Source: VGJW01 sp035285595
GTDB taxonomy: Bacteria; Cyanobacteriota; Sericytochromatia; S15B-MN24; VGJW01
Direction: 5' to 3'
NCBI GenBank assembly: GCA_035285595.1
Contig: JAYKGV010000038.1
Location: forward strand, 1-38,581
Length of the DNA: 38,581 nucleotides
The number at the start of each line of letters is the position of its first letter. Position 1 is the stretch's first letter. This document shows positions 16,757 through 25,158 of this stretch, one piece after another. The notes under the pieces are model-generated. The model was not told where the DNA came from. It saw nothing but the letters and a program-made list of their open reading frames with translations, and ran no database searches. Made by a program: the position numbers and the translations under genes.

Positions 16757-17269
16757 ATGGCATTCATGCAAGACGGATTGCTTCATCCTGCGTTGGTGCA
16801 CGTGCCGATCGGCCTTGCCCTCGTCACACCTTTTGTTGCCTTGATGGTTCTTGTGGCGTGGCGCAGGGGATCCTGGCCAGCGTCTTCCTGGGCTGTGGTC
16901 GTGATGTTGCAGGCCGTGATGTTTGGGTTCTCCGTCGCGGCCACCCGGACCGGCGAAGCGGAAGAGGAACGCGTCGAGCGCATCGTGCCCGAGAAGGCGT
17001 TGGAAGAGCATGAAGAAGCCGGGGAACGGTTCATGTGGGTGGCAGGAGTCGAGTTTGCGCTGGGGGCGGTGGCCTGGGGACTCAGAGCTTCGCCTGTCAG
17101 CGTGCCCGTGGCGATCGCCTCCACCTTGGTGGCGGTGGGAGGTGCGGCATTTGCCTTTCGCACCGGGGCTCTCGGGGGAGAGCTCGTCTACCGGCACGGA
17201 GCCGCGGAAGCCTGGCGTTCCCCGGAAGTTTCGTCAACTCCTGTCTCAGGTGACGAGAGCTACGACTGA
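16757..17269 (+). CDS. DUF2231 inner-membrane protein
   Basis: A 170-residue membrane protein with four hydrophobic segments. The family's HPxxVHxPIG motif is present as LHPALVHVPIG just after the start, followed by a first helix. A charged loop (RTGEAEEERVERIVPEKALEEHEEAGERF) lies between helices 2 and 3, and the C-terminal GELVYRHGAA is also conserved. The family's function is not established; the paired His residues have led to suggestions of metal or heme contact. ATG 16757 is a reasonable start, with ATG 16766 and GTG 16730 also in frame; none has an ideal ribosome binding site. It stands alone, ahead of a small peptidase gene. Confidence 0.85.
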   Translation: MAFMQDGLLHPALVHVPIGLALVTPFVALMVLVAWRRGSWPASSWAVVVMLQAVMFGFSVAATRTGEAEEERVERIVPEKALEEHEEAGERFMWVAGVEFALGAVAWGLRASPVSVPVAIASTLVAVGGAAFAFRTGALGGELVYRHGAAEAWRSPEVSSTPVSGDESYD

Positions 17270-17412
17270 GGACCTGTTTGCCGCTTGGTCTGGTGTTGTC
17301 CCTGCTGGAACTGATCTTACGAAGCTTCGCTGAACCTTAGCTTGTTCGCAACCTTGTGGCCAAGGCATCCGTGCGAAGCTGTAGCATCCCGATCCTTGAA
17401 GGTACCGTGCTG

Positions 17413-17850
17413 ATGCTGCCGTCCGTTTCAACTTTGAGGCGCATGCCGCCTCGGCCAGATCGACCTTCCCCTCACGCCAGGTCTGCGGCGTCGCCCCCTC
17501 AAGAGCCTCAGAGGCTTTTGCGGCCGATGCCGGGTGTGGTGACCCGAGGCGTACAGCCGGGGCATCCTGCGCTGGACATCGCCTGCCTGACGGGTACACC
17601 GGTCCGTGCAGCCCACGATGGCCAAGGACGCACCTATCGCAGCCATACCCACGGTCACGTCGTCGAGCTGCGTGCGTCCGATGGTCTCGTCACCTCATAT
17701 GCCCACTTGGATACAGCGGCGCCTTCGGGTCCCTACCGCAGGGGAGACCAGATTGGCACTTGTGGCAACACGGGAACCTGGACCACCGGTCCCCATCTGC
17801 ACTTCGAGTCCAACCGACCTGAGTTGCTGGGACGGCTCGACGAGCAATAG
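17413..17850 (+). CDS. Small M23-family (LytM-type) metallopeptidase domain protein
   Basis: A 145-residue protein that is almost only the M23 domain. Zinc ligands are H51 and D55 (HPALD) and H130 in HLHFE, with H128 the catalytic partner; YAHLD, GDQIGTCGNTGTWTTG complete the fold. Family members cut peptide cross-links in peptidoglycan or, when inactive, act as activators of amidases. Here the active site looks complete. No signal peptide or membrane anchor is visible with start ATG 17413 (AAGG 10 bases upstream), which is odd for a wall enzyme. An alternative start at 17356 adds 19 residues that do not form a clear export signal either. Its stop is 27 bp from the converging YkgJ gene. Confidence 0.85.
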   Translation: MLPSVSTLRRMPPRPDRPSPHARSAASPPQEPQRLLRPMPGVVTRGVQPGHPALDIACLTGTPVRAAHDGQGRTYRSHTHGHVVELRASDGLVTSYAHLDTAAPSGPYRRGDQIGTCGNTGTWTTGPHLHFESNRPELLGRLDEQ

Positions 17851-17877
17851 TTTAGGGCTTGCCTTGGGGCGTCGGTC

Positions 17878-18495
17878 CTAAGCACCTTTGGCATCTGTCA
17901 GGTGAATGACCAGTTCCTGGAAAATTCCCATCTCGGTCTCATCCTCTGGAATCAGGTCCTGGGCCATGAAAAAGAGGTCCTCCATGGCTTCCAGTTGCTC
18001 GATGTGGGCATCCGAGCCGTTCCCGCAATGGACAGGGTCCCCGAGTGAATGATGCTGCCGGCACGCAAGAGGGCGTGCGTCATGGAGGGCACACGCGCGA
18101 TCGACCAGAAAAGGGCAGGGAATCCTGCGGGCCCAATACTCCTCCGCCAAGGTTTCCACCAGGTCTTGCAGATGCTCCTCGCCCGGCTGCTGCAGGGCCC
18201 TACGGAACTCCGTTGCCGCTACGCGCCACTCCTCCAACCGGGTCCACAATCTCTGTCGCTTGGCATCGGGCAGGTCGGCGAGCGCTTCGGCCATGATCCT
18301 GGCCTCCGCGACCGTCGAGAGCACCAACTGGTGACAGCATGCATCGCATCCACGTTTGCAGGACGGGATACGGCCCGCATGTGCATGAACTTCGAGAATG
18401 ACCGCCATGTTGCGGTCGAAATCACGGTATAGCCGCTTGGTGTCTTCATAGGGTGGCTCAAGGAAGAGCTCTATTCCCTCGGAGGTGTCGGTCAC
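17878..18495 (-). CDS. YkgJ-family cysteine cluster protein
   Basis: A 205-residue soluble protein with a metal- or Fe-S-binding cysteine set: C46, C50, C53, C54 in SCKRGCDACC, then CPFLVDRACALHDARPLACRQH. This matches the YkgJ/CxxCxxCC family, which is thought to bind zinc or an iron-sulfur cluster; no reaction is established. The GTG start at 18495 overlaps the dienoyl-CoA reductase stop by GTGA, so the two are translated together. As that partner is itself a 4Fe-4S enzyme, help with its cluster is an attractive but unproven idea. The region between the motifs is helical and charged. Confidence 0.85.
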   Translation of the reverse strand: MTDTSEGIELFLEPPYEDTKRLYRDFDRNMAVILEVHAHAGRIPSCKRGCDACCHQLVLSTVAEARIMAEALADLPDAKRQRLWTRLEEWRVAATEFRRALQQPGEEHLQDLVETLAEEYWARRIPCPFLVDRACALHDARPLACRQHHSLGDPVHCGNGSDAHIEQLEAMEDLFFMAQDLIPEDETEMGIFQELVIHLTDAKGA

Positions 18496-20525
18496 AGCCG
18501 CAGCCCCAGCAACGTGCCTTCCTCGATGGCCCGCTGGGCATCCAGCTCAGTTGCGCGGGCCGCACCGCCGATCACGTGGACGTTCAAGCCTGCGGCCTCT
18601 AGCAGAGGGAGCAGTTCACGGCGAGGTTCCTGTCCGGCGCAAACGATGACCGTGTCGACCTCGAGGGTGGTCGGCGTTCCCTTTCCTTCGTCCTGCCTAT
18701 AGGTCAGACCCTTGGAGTCGATGCGCTCATAGCGGATTCCCGCCACGTGCCGGACTCCTCGTTTCTTCAAGGTGGCCCGATGAATCCATGCGGTGGTTTT
18801 GCCAAGGCCCGCACCGGGCCTGCCGGGGCGACGCTGCAGCAAGGTCACCTCATGGGGCGGGGGGGCGGATGGCCGGGGCTCCATGAGTCCCCCCCGACAC
18901 GAACCGGGGTCACCCACCCCCCAATCGGCGCGCCACGCGACCAGGTCCAGGCTGGGAGAGGGGCGCGCCTCCGTCAGGAAGACAGCCACGTCCACGCCGA
19001 TCCCGCCGGAACCGACGATGGCGACTCTGGTCCCGACCGGACGTTCGTGTTCAAGGACATCGGCATAGGTCATCACGTGGGGAGCTTCCTCCCCGGGTAT
19101 CCCCGGAGATCGGGGCCGAACGCCCGTGGCAAGGACGATCTCGTCGTAGCCACCGCTACGCAGTTCCTCGGCTGTCACGGTCACGCCCATTCGCTGCTTG
19201 ACTCCGGCATCTTCGAGGCGGTGGGCGAAGTAACGCAGGGTCTGGGCGTATTCCTCTTTCCCCGGGATCCTGCACGCCATCCGCAGCTGGCCCCCTAGGG
19301 TGTCAGCGGCCTCAAACATCGTGACGTCGTGGCCACGTTCGGCCAAGGTAGCCGCACAGGCCATTCCTGCCGGGCCTGCGCCGACCACGGCCACGCGGCG
19401 TGGCTGGGGAGCAGGCCGGGAAACCCGCTCGGTTTCGCGGCATGCCAGGGGGTTGACGAGGCACGAGGCTTGTTTGCCGGAGAAGATATGGTCAAGGCAA
19501 GCCTGGTTGCAAGCGATGCATGTGTTGATGCGCTCGGGCCTCCCGACCACGGCCTTGGCGACGAAGTCGGGATCGGCCAGCAAGGGACGGGCCAAGGACA
19601 CGAGATCGCCTTGTCCGGTGGCAAGGATGCTCTCTGCAACTGCTGGGTCATTGATGCGGTTGCTGACGCAGACCGGAATGCCCACCTCTTGCTTCAGGCG
19701 TTGGCCCAGCCACGCAAAGGCCGCCCGTGGCACCGAGGTGGCGATAGTCGGGATCCGGGCTTCGTGCCAGCCTATCCCAGTGTTGAGGACATTGGCTCCT
19801 GCCGCTTCTACCGCACGGGCAAGCTGCGCGACCTCTTCCCAGGTGCTGCCGTCGGGTACCAGATCAAGAACAGAGATTCTGTAGATGATGAGAAAATCCG
19901 GTCCTGTGGCCTCGCGCACCTTGCGAACGACCTCGACAGGCAAGCGCATGCGGTTCTCGTAGGTGCCGCCCCATCGGTCCGTCCGGCGATTGGTACGGGT
20001 CACCAAGAACTGGTTCAGGAAATATCCTTCCGAGCCCATGATTTCAACGCCGTCATAGCCGGCTTCGCGGGCAAGCGAGGCACATCTGGCAAAAGCTCTG
20101 ATCTGTCGCTGGATCCCTGCTTCGGACAGTGCCCGGGGCGTGAAGGACGAGATCGGAGCCTTGACCCGGGATGGGGCGACGGCGAGGGGGGAATGTCCAT
20201 ACCTGCCGGCGTGGAGGATTTGCAGGGCAAGTCGGCCGCCTTCGTCGTGAACGGCTTGCGTCAGCATCCGGTGGTGCCGCACGGCGGAACGCGTGGCCAA
20301 CCTTGAGCCGAAGGGGGTGAGCCAGCCTTCGACATTGGGTGCGAACCCCCCTGTCACGATCAGGCCAACCTGACCACGGGCACGGGCGGCGTAATAGGCG
20401 GCCAACCTCGGGAAGTCCCGTACTCGGTCTTCGAGGCCGGTATGCATCGAGCCCATCACGACTCGATTTCTTAGTTTCAGAATCCCCAGATCGAGAGGGG
20501 CAGCCAAGTTTGGGGTGAAGCTCAC
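18492..20525 (-). CDS. fadH: 2,4-dienoyl-CoA reductase (NADPH), FadH type
   Basis: Iron-sulfur flavoenzyme that reduces 2,4-dienoyl-CoA during beta-oxidation of polyunsaturated acids. An N-terminal old-yellow-enzyme TIM barrel (APLDLG, NRVVMGSMHTGLED, QILHAGRYGHSP, GYFLNQF, GWHEARIPTIATSVP) binds FMN. The 4Fe-4S cysteines are in CIACNQACLDHIFSG...SCLVNP. The C-terminal half has FAD (VAVVGAGPAGMACA) and NAD(P) (VAIVGSGGIGVDVA) motifs, and LLQRRPGRPGAGLGKTTAWIHR aligns with the same region of E. coli FadH. At 677 residues it is close to E. coli's 672. GTG 20525 gives a start like E. coli (SFTPNLAAPLDLG); an upstream TTG at 20582 would add 19 poorly conserved residues. It leads the operon with the YkgJ protein. 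Confidence 0.93.
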   Translation of the reverse strand: MSFTPNLAAPLDLGILKLRNRVVMGSMHTGLEDRVRDFPRLAAYYAARARGQVGLIVTGGFAPNVEGWLTPFGSRLATRSAVRHHRMLTQAVHDEGGRLALQILHAGRYGHSPLAVAPSRVKAPISSFTPRALSEAGIQRQIRAFARCASLAREAGYDGVEIMGSEGYFLNQFLVTRTNRRTDRWGGTYENRMRLPVEVVRKVREATGPDFLIIYRISVLDLVPDGSTWEEVAQLARAVEAAGANVLNTGIGWHEARIPTIATSVPRAAFAWLGQRLKQEVGIPVCVSNRINDPAVAESILATGQGDLVSLARPLLADPDFVAKAVVGRPERINTCIACNQACLDHIFSGKQASCLVNPLACRETERVSRPAPQPRRVAVVGAGPAGMACAATLAERGHDVTMFEAADTLGGQLRMACRIPGKEEYAQTLRYFAHRLEDAGVKQRMGVTVTAEELRSGGYDEIVLATGVRPRSPGIPGEEAPHVMTYADVLEHERPVGTRVAIVGSGGIGVDVAVFLTEARPSPSLDLVAWRADWGVGDPGSCRGGLMEPRPSAPPPHEVTLLQRRPGRPGAGLGKTTAWIHRATLKKRGVRHVAGIRYERIDSKGLTYRQDEGKGTPTTLEVDTVIVCAGQEPRRELLPLLEAAGLNVHVIGGAARATELDAQRAIEEGTLLGLRL

Positions 20526-20645
20526 CCTGTCATCATACTCCGCGTCCGCAGGAGTTCCTTCGACCTCGGCAACATGTGGCAAATCCCACGCCTTGGGTAA
20601 GTCAAAAGGGTTCCTTGGCCGTGATTTCGGTGGAGAGGTGCCCGG

Positions 20646-21755
20646 ATGTCCAGACGCTGGCTGACTGCCCTGCTGCCGGTGGTCGTCGCCTGCAGTGCGG
20701 CGCCCTCGGGAGGCCTCGTAGCAGCCACGGCCCCCGTGGGACAGTCGAATCAGGACGCGTTGACCCGCGCCGCTGTGGCCCAGCCTGACCCCGAGGGCCG
20801 ATGGTCCGGCAGGGTGACCGTACCTTCAAGGGTGCGCCAAGAGCTTGGTCTGGGGGTGACGGCCACCGGTGCCTTGATCGCCAATACGGCAGGCGGTCTC
20901 GTGTCCAACAACGTCGGGGCGCGCAGGATCCTGGCCACGGTCCTCGCGGAGACCGGCTCACCAAGCGCCTCACCCTCCGCCACGAGCTCGGAAGAGGTCC
21001 CCGTGGCCAGTGCTTCCGTGGAGGTGCTTCTTGAAGACGGGGGGACCGTCAAGGGGACGACCGACGGCGACGGCTACTACCGAATCGATATCGGTGCACG
21101 CAAGCCATCGGAGATTCGTTCCCGCTTCCAGCTGGGAGACAAGCCCATCGTCTTGAACAGCTTGCCATTCCGACCGGCAGGGCAGCCGTTGTCGTTCGCG
21201 ACGACCTTGGCGACCGTGGGTTTCCGCAAGAAGTTCGGTGACCAGAAGACGATTGGCGTAGACTCGTTCGAGGCTTTCGAGGAGCTGACCCGGCAGCTGG
21301 AGGCAGAGGCCAGGGAAGCGAGGCTGGAGGCTCTGCGTTCATTCGACGAGGTCGCCAAGGTCTTGGAAGCCATCCAGAGCGAAAACGAGGCGCTCATGGC
21401 CAAATTCGATGCTCTTGTGCCTTTGCCTTTGGACTTGGCCGTACCCACCTTCCCTCCGATGGTGTTCCCCTCCTTCCCCCCGATGGAGTTCCCCACCTCT
21501 GACCCGATGGATTTCCCGACCTTTCAGCCTGTGGAGATGCCGATCTTCTCTCCTCTGCCAATCCCAACCGCTCCGGCTATGTTTACGCCACCCCCTGCGC
21601 CCACCCAGCCTCCTTTGTTGACCCCACCGCCTGCGCCCACCCAGCCTCCTTTGCCGACCCCACCCCCTGCGCCCACCCAGCCTCCTTTGCTGACCCCACC
21701 GCCTGCGCCCACCCAGCCTCCTCTACTGACCCCGCCGCCCTTCCCTGATTTCTGA
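20646..21755 (+). CDS. Lipoprotein with carboxypeptidase-regulatory-like fold and Pro-rich repeat tail
   Basis: A 369-residue exported lipoprotein of unknown function. The signal peptide ends in the lipobox VVAC with lipid-bearing C16. A small beta-sandwich around 115-145 (VEVLLEDGGTVKGTTDGDGYYRIDIG) resembles carboxypeptidase-regulatory-like domains. A coiled-coil-like helix follows (EELTRQLEAEAREARLEALRSFDEV). The last 105 residues are Pro-rich: first PTFPPMVFPSFPPMEFP-like units, then four 12-residue copies of TPPPAPTQPPLL, encoded by a 36-bp tandem repeat. Such a tail is probably an extended spacer. ATG 20646 has GGAGAGG a few bases upstream. It is divergent from fadH, with about 120 bp for promoters between them. 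Confidence 0.8.
   Translation: MSRRWLTALLPVVVACSAAPSGGLVAATAPVGQSNQDALTRAAVAQPDPEGRWSGRVTVPSRVRQELGLGVTATGALIANTAGGLVSNNVGARRILATVLAETGSPSASPSATSSEEVPVASASVEVLLEDGGTVKGTTDGDGYYRIDIGARKPSEIRSRFQLGDKPIVLNSLPFRPAGQPLSFATTLATVGFRKKFGDQKTIGVDSFEAFEELTRQLEAEAREARLEALRSFDEVAKVLEAIQSENEALMAKFDALVPLPLDLAVPTFPPMVFPSFPPMEFPTSDPMDFPTFQPVEMPIFSPLPIPTAPAMFTPPPAPTQPPLLTPPPAPTQPPLPTPPPAPTQPPLLTPPPAPTQPPLLTPPPFPDF
21585..21728 (+). repeat. Four tandem 36-bp repeats in the lipoprotein gene
   Basis: Units start at 21585, 21621, 21657 and 21693 and differ by a few mostly third-position changes; a partial fifth copy follows. Each encodes 12 residues in frame, so changes in copy number would alter tail length without frameshift. 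Confidence 0.93.
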
Positions 21756-21779
21756 GTGCCCTGAACAGGGCTCGAAAGG

Positions 21780-22247
21780 ATGGCCTTGAACCCGGCGTCT
21801 TGGGAATCCCCGAGGGTGGGTCCCTCCTCTCTTGAGCTTGTCCGTCCCTTGCGACACAGGGTCTTGCGCGCGGGGCAGCCCTTTGAAGCCAGTCTGTTCG
21901 CGGGAGACGAGCTCCCGGACAGTCGACATCTTGCCGCGTGGATGGCTGGACGGCTGATAGGCTGTTGCACCCTGATCCGGGCGGAGCATCCAGGCGTTCC
22001 TCAGGCGCGCTGGCAGTTGCGGGGCATGGCCGTTGAACCGGAACACAGGTCACGGGGAGTGGGAAGGGCTCTTTTGCGTTGGATCGAATCCGATCTGGGA
22101 CGACAGGGCGAGCTGTCCCTATGGTGCAATGCCCGCCTCACAGCCCGGGCTTTCTATGCTCGTGAGGGCTGGCGCGAGGTCGGCGAGGTCTTCGAGGCGG
22201 TGGGCCTGCCCCACATCGTGATGGCAAGGTTGCTCGGCCGCACTTAG
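21780..22247 (+). CDS. GNAT family N-acetyltransferase
   Basis: A 155-residue cytosolic acetyl-CoA-dependent acetyltransferase. LVRPLRHRVLRAGQPFEASLFAGDE is a familiar N-terminal pattern of one GNAT subgroup. The acetyl-CoA loop is RGMAVEPEHRSRGVGRALLRWIE (about 80-102), and SLWCNARLTARAFYAREGW carries the late Tyr used as general acid. Substrate unknown. ATG 21780 follows a GAAAGG stretch very closely, so translation might begin a little downstream; no better in-frame start is evident before the conserved region. It starts 25 bp after the repeat-lipoprotein stop in the same direction. Confidence 0.88.
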   Translation: MALNPASWESPRVGPSSLELVRPLRHRVLRAGQPFEASLFAGDELPDSRHLAAWMAGRLIGCCTLIRAEHPGVPQARWQLRGMAVEPEHRSRGVGRALLRWIESDLGRQGELSLWCNARLTARAFYAREGWREVGEVFEAVGLPHIVMARLLGRT

Positions 22248-22387
22248 AGGGCGTGACGAGGGGCGCGCAGTGACCACGGCGCCAAGCGTACATATCCTAA
22301 CTCGTGGCCTGCAATTTTTCGGTGAGGAACCGGGATTCAGGTGGACCTGCGTGAGAGACAGCAGGCCGAGCGGGGCATGATAAGCCC

Positions 22388-23443
22388 ATGGTTCCGGACG
22401 TGGCCCCCACCTCGGCCCCTGCTTACTCCCGATCGGTCCCTGTCGCCCAGCTGGCCGGCTTGGTGAGGGAGTTCGCCGTCGTGCGTCCGGGCCCTGGGCT
22501 CCGGCAGGTGATGTTCCGCGCTGTTGTGCTGGCGGGTGGAATCGCGCTGGTGGTCATGGGCGCCGTCCGGCGCGAGCCTTGGCTCTTCGGAGTCTCGGTG
22601 GTGGGCCTTGCTCTCTGGGTGGCCTCAGCCATGATCCTTACCCATGATGCCATACACCGCACCTTGACCGGTTTGAAATGGGTGGATGATTTCCTGCCGC
22701 CCCTCCTCTCCTGGCCTCTCCTGTGGCCGCACTACACGTATGGACGCTTGCATCTGCTGCATCACAAGTGGAATAGTTCGGATTCACGGGATCCGGAGCG
22801 CATCGAGCCTCTGCCGGAAGAGTGGGATGCGGCCGGGACCTTCGGGCGATGGCGACTGCGCCATCGCCTCCCCATTCGCATATTGGTGGAGGGCGGGGTT
22901 GGCTTGATCGTCGAGATGATCGCCCACGGTTGGCGCCTGCGACGCGACGATCCGAAGCTGCTCGGTGCCATGCTCCGGGATGTCGTAGGCGTCGTGCTGA
23001 CTCAGATCTTTTTCTACGGCACGGCCTGGTGGGTAGGCGAGCACGTGCTGGGTGGTCGGGGGCTCGAGCTGGTCGGCATGTGGGCGCTCACGTGGCTGGT
23101 GTTGGAGCGAGTGGTGGGGGCCATCATGCAGTTTCGTGGGCATGTCGAGCATGACGGCCTATGGGGGGCGGGAGAGACGTTCTTCGACACACAGTGGGCG
23201 AGCTGCCGCAATGTCCGTACCCACCGGCTGGTGGAGTGGTATTTCAACTACCTCAACTACCACTCCGTGCATCATGCCTTTGCGTTCGTTCCTTGGTACG
23301 CGTTGCCGCAGGCACATGAACGTCTGGCGGCCCGGCTTGCCGATGCCGGCTTCGAAGATTTTCGGGCTGACGGTTATCTCGGGGCGGCCAGAGAGGTGCT
23401 GGGCGTGTCGACGAGGCTACGCGACACAGGTCGCAAGACGTGA
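22388..23443 (+). CDS. Membrane fatty acid desaturase-family protein
   Basis: A 351-residue integral-membrane di-iron enzyme. The three histidine boxes are HDAIH (86-90), HLLHH (122-126) and HSVHH (about 292-296), with an extra GHVEHDG before the third. Hydrophobic pairs lie at about 43-60, 68-84, 100-115 and 205-245. The family inserts double bonds or hydroxyls into acyl chains or carotenoids using O2; which substrate is used cannot be told. A polyunsaturated-fatty-acid degrading enzyme (fadH) lies nearby. The 140 bp upstream holds its promoter but I see no clear consensus. The stop overlaps the next GTG start by GTGA. Confidence 0.87.
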   Translation: MVPDVAPTSAPAYSRSVPVAQLAGLVREFAVVRPGPGLRQVMFRAVVLAGGIALVVMGAVRREPWLFGVSVVGLALWVASAMILTHDAIHRTLTGLKWVDDFLPPLLSWPLLWPHYTYGRLHLLHHKWNSSDSRDPERIEPLPEEWDAAGTFGRWRLRHRLPIRILVEGGVGLIVEMIAHGWRLRRDDPKLLGAMLRDVVGVVLTQIFFYGTAWWVGEHVLGGRGLELVGMWALTWLVLERVVGAIMQFRGHVEHDGLWGAGETFFDTQWASCRNVRTHRLVEWYFNYLNYHSVHHAFAFVPWYALPQAHERLAARLADAGFEDFRADGYLGAAREVLGVSTRLRDTGRKT

Positions 23444-23787
23444 GGTTCTTCTCCCGCCTTGTGGGCTTCGGTCTGGTGTTGCTTGCCTTGCTGAGTGTCC
23501 GCAATGCCGACTCCGTATGTCCTCGGATATGTCTGCACGAGGCTGCGGCCCACTCTTGTTCGTGGACGGGACGGGACAGCTTCCTGGCCCAGGTTGCCAG
23601 GACTGCTCAGGGTGTTGCGGGGGGGGAAGAACGACCTGAACTTGAAGAAGCTCTGCTTGCCGAGCGTGTTTGCCAGAAGCTTCTCTTCGTCGTCGGTGCT
23701 GATTGGCTTGCGGGCAAGTCTCTTGTATCTCCTCCCATCGGGCGATTCCCTCCTGATGTGCCTCCACCTCGCCTCCTGAACGTCTGA
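23440..23787 (+). CDS. Small exported Cys-containing hypothetical protein
   Basis: A 115-residue ORF that begins with a good signal-peptide shape (RFFSRLVGFGLVLLALLSV) and then a short Cys/His-rich patch, CPRICLHEAAAHSC. The rest is helical with one more Cys (VCQKLLFVV) and a Pro-rich end. I do not recognise a family. Its GTG overlaps the desaturase stop (GTGA), which together with native-looking codon use favours this frame over the minus-strand alternative. A run of eight G at about 23619-23626 lies inside it, so a sequencing slip would change the C-terminal half. The Cys/His patch and the copper genes downstream make metal binding possible, but this is not shown. Confidence 0.5.
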   Translation: MRFFSRLVGFGLVLLALLSVRNADSVCPRICLHEAAAHSCSWTGRDSFLAQVARTAQGVAGGEERPELEEALLAERVCQKLLFVVGADWLAGKSLVSPPIGRFPPDVPPPRLLNV

Positions 23788-23862
23788 AGACATCGGAACG
23801 TTTCCTACGGGGCGGCTCTCCCCTCGCGGGTATTGCCGTCCTCTACATGAGGCAATTCTTAA

Positions 23863-25155
23863 ATGGCAATCTATCGACGGGCTGCAGGCAGCCCTCGACT
23901 TCTCGTGGCGCTCAGCATGGCGTTGGCCGCGTGCGCGGACCCTGCAACGGTGGGGACCTCGGCCACCGCCAGCGACAACTCTCCCACCACCTCTGGTGCG
24001 CCCGCCTTGACGCCGCTCGCAACGATTCCTACGGCCAAGGGACCCCACGGCATCGATGTGGCCGGAGGCTTGGTTTTCAATGCCAATCCTTCTGCCGGAA
24101 AAATGGAGGTCGTCGATCCGGATGGGAATGGCGGCACCGGAGCCATTCTGCGCACCCTCGACTTCACCGCACTCCTACCGGGGACCGCGGCAGCCACGGT
24201 TTCGGCCAGTCCCAGCTATACCAAGGCCGATCCCGGTCACAACGTGGTTTTTGCGCTTGATGGAGCGCGGAAGGCCTTGCGGATTGTGTCGCCGACCACG
24301 CAGGATCAGGTGGGCTACATCCAGATGGAGGGCAAGCCCGGTTCTCGCCTGGGCTGGTGGAACTTCCGCACGGCGCTGTTGCAGCAGTCGGGCGTGCCGG
24401 CCAACCTTTTCTGGGTCAGGTGGCCGGAGGTGGCGGGAGTGGCCGATTTTGCCGCTGTGCCTGCCACCGCGAGCTTTGATCTTGCACCGGTGGCCACAGG
24501 CAGTGCCGGGGGATTCATCGCGGTCGGGAAGAAGTATGTGGCCGCTCCAAGCGGTCCTGACCACGCGGTCGTGGTGTCGGCACTCAAGGACGACGGTTCG
24601 GGTCTCGAGGGTGACAAGCGCATTTTGCAGGAAGGTAACGAACCCGGGCCCATCGAGATGGGGTTGGTGGACGGCAAGGATCGGCTGATGTACGGCAACA
24701 AGACCAGCAACACGATCGTGGTCTACGATCCGACGACCGGTACGCTGATCGGCAAGCCCACGACGCTGTCGACTCCCACGGACTCGGTGTTGTCGGCCGA
24801 CAAGACCAAGGCCTTCGTCACCTGCAAGGGAGCGGACCGGGTCGCCGTGGTGGACCTCGTGTCCGGCCAGATCCTGCAGCATGTCTTGGTGGGGCGCAAG
24901 CTCGATGACAAACCTGCTTCGCCCGTCCATGTCTATCGGGTTCCGTCCCCCGTGCCCGGCGGTCCCGACCAGATCTGGGTGGGAGGAGATGGCGATGCGT
25001 CCGTGACGGTCATTGACGCGACGACCTACAAGGTCATGCACGTGATTCAGGTCGGCAACGGGCATCACAAGATGGCATTCACGGATCGACGCGCCTTCGT
25101 CTCGAATATCGTGGACAATACCCTCTCCGTGATCGACCGGACCCAGGTCAAGTAA
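23863..25155 (+). CDS. YncE-like beta-propeller lipoprotein
   Basis: A 430-residue exported protein. The lipobox LAAC puts the lipid on C24, followed by a Ser/Thr-rich linker. The rest shows repeated propeller blades: GPHGIDVAGGLVFNANPSAG, NKTSNTIVVYDPTTGTLIG, TKAFVTCKGADRVAVVDLVSGQ, GDASVTVIDATTYKVMHVIQVGNGHHKMAF and NIVDNTLSVIDR. This is the YncE/YVTN-type seven-blade pattern found in periplasmic binding proteins and in some quinoprotein or copper enzymes. No catalytic residue set is obvious. ATG 23863 starts the signal sequence. The stop is 3 bp before the SCO1 gene, so the propeller is likely co-expressed with the copper delivery genes. Confidence 0.85.
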   Translation: MAIYRRAAGSPRLLVALSMALAACADPATVGTSATASDNSPTTSGAPALTPLATIPTAKGPHGIDVAGGLVFNANPSAGKMEVVDPDGNGGTGAILRTLDFTALLPGTAAATVSASPSYTKADPGHNVVFALDGARKALRIVSPTTQDQVGYIQMEGKPGSRLGWWNFRTALLQQSGVPANLFWVRWPEVAGVADFAAVPATASFDLAPVATGSAGGFIAVGKKYVAAPSGPDHAVVVSALKDDGSGLEGDKRILQEGNEPGPIEMGLVDGKDRLMYGNKTSNTIVVYDPTTGTLIGKPTTLSTPTDSVLSADKTKAFVTCKGADRVAVVDLVSGQILQHVLVGRKLDDKPASPVHVYRVPSPVPGGPDQIWVGGDGDASVTVIDATTYKVMHVIQVGNGHHKMAFTDRRAFVSNIVDNTLSVIDRTQVK

Positions 25156-25158
25156 GCC

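Noticed and set aside
21585..21728. 36-bp repeats as a CRISPR array
   Set aside because: The units are contiguous with no unique spacers, in frame within a lipoprotein gene, and there are no cas genes.
23374..24048. Minus-strand 224-codon ORF opposite the small secreted gene
   Set aside because: Part of it looks protein-like with a possible ribosome binding site, but its Arg codons (AGG/AGA) are unlike the neighbours and it would overlap the desaturase and propeller genes.
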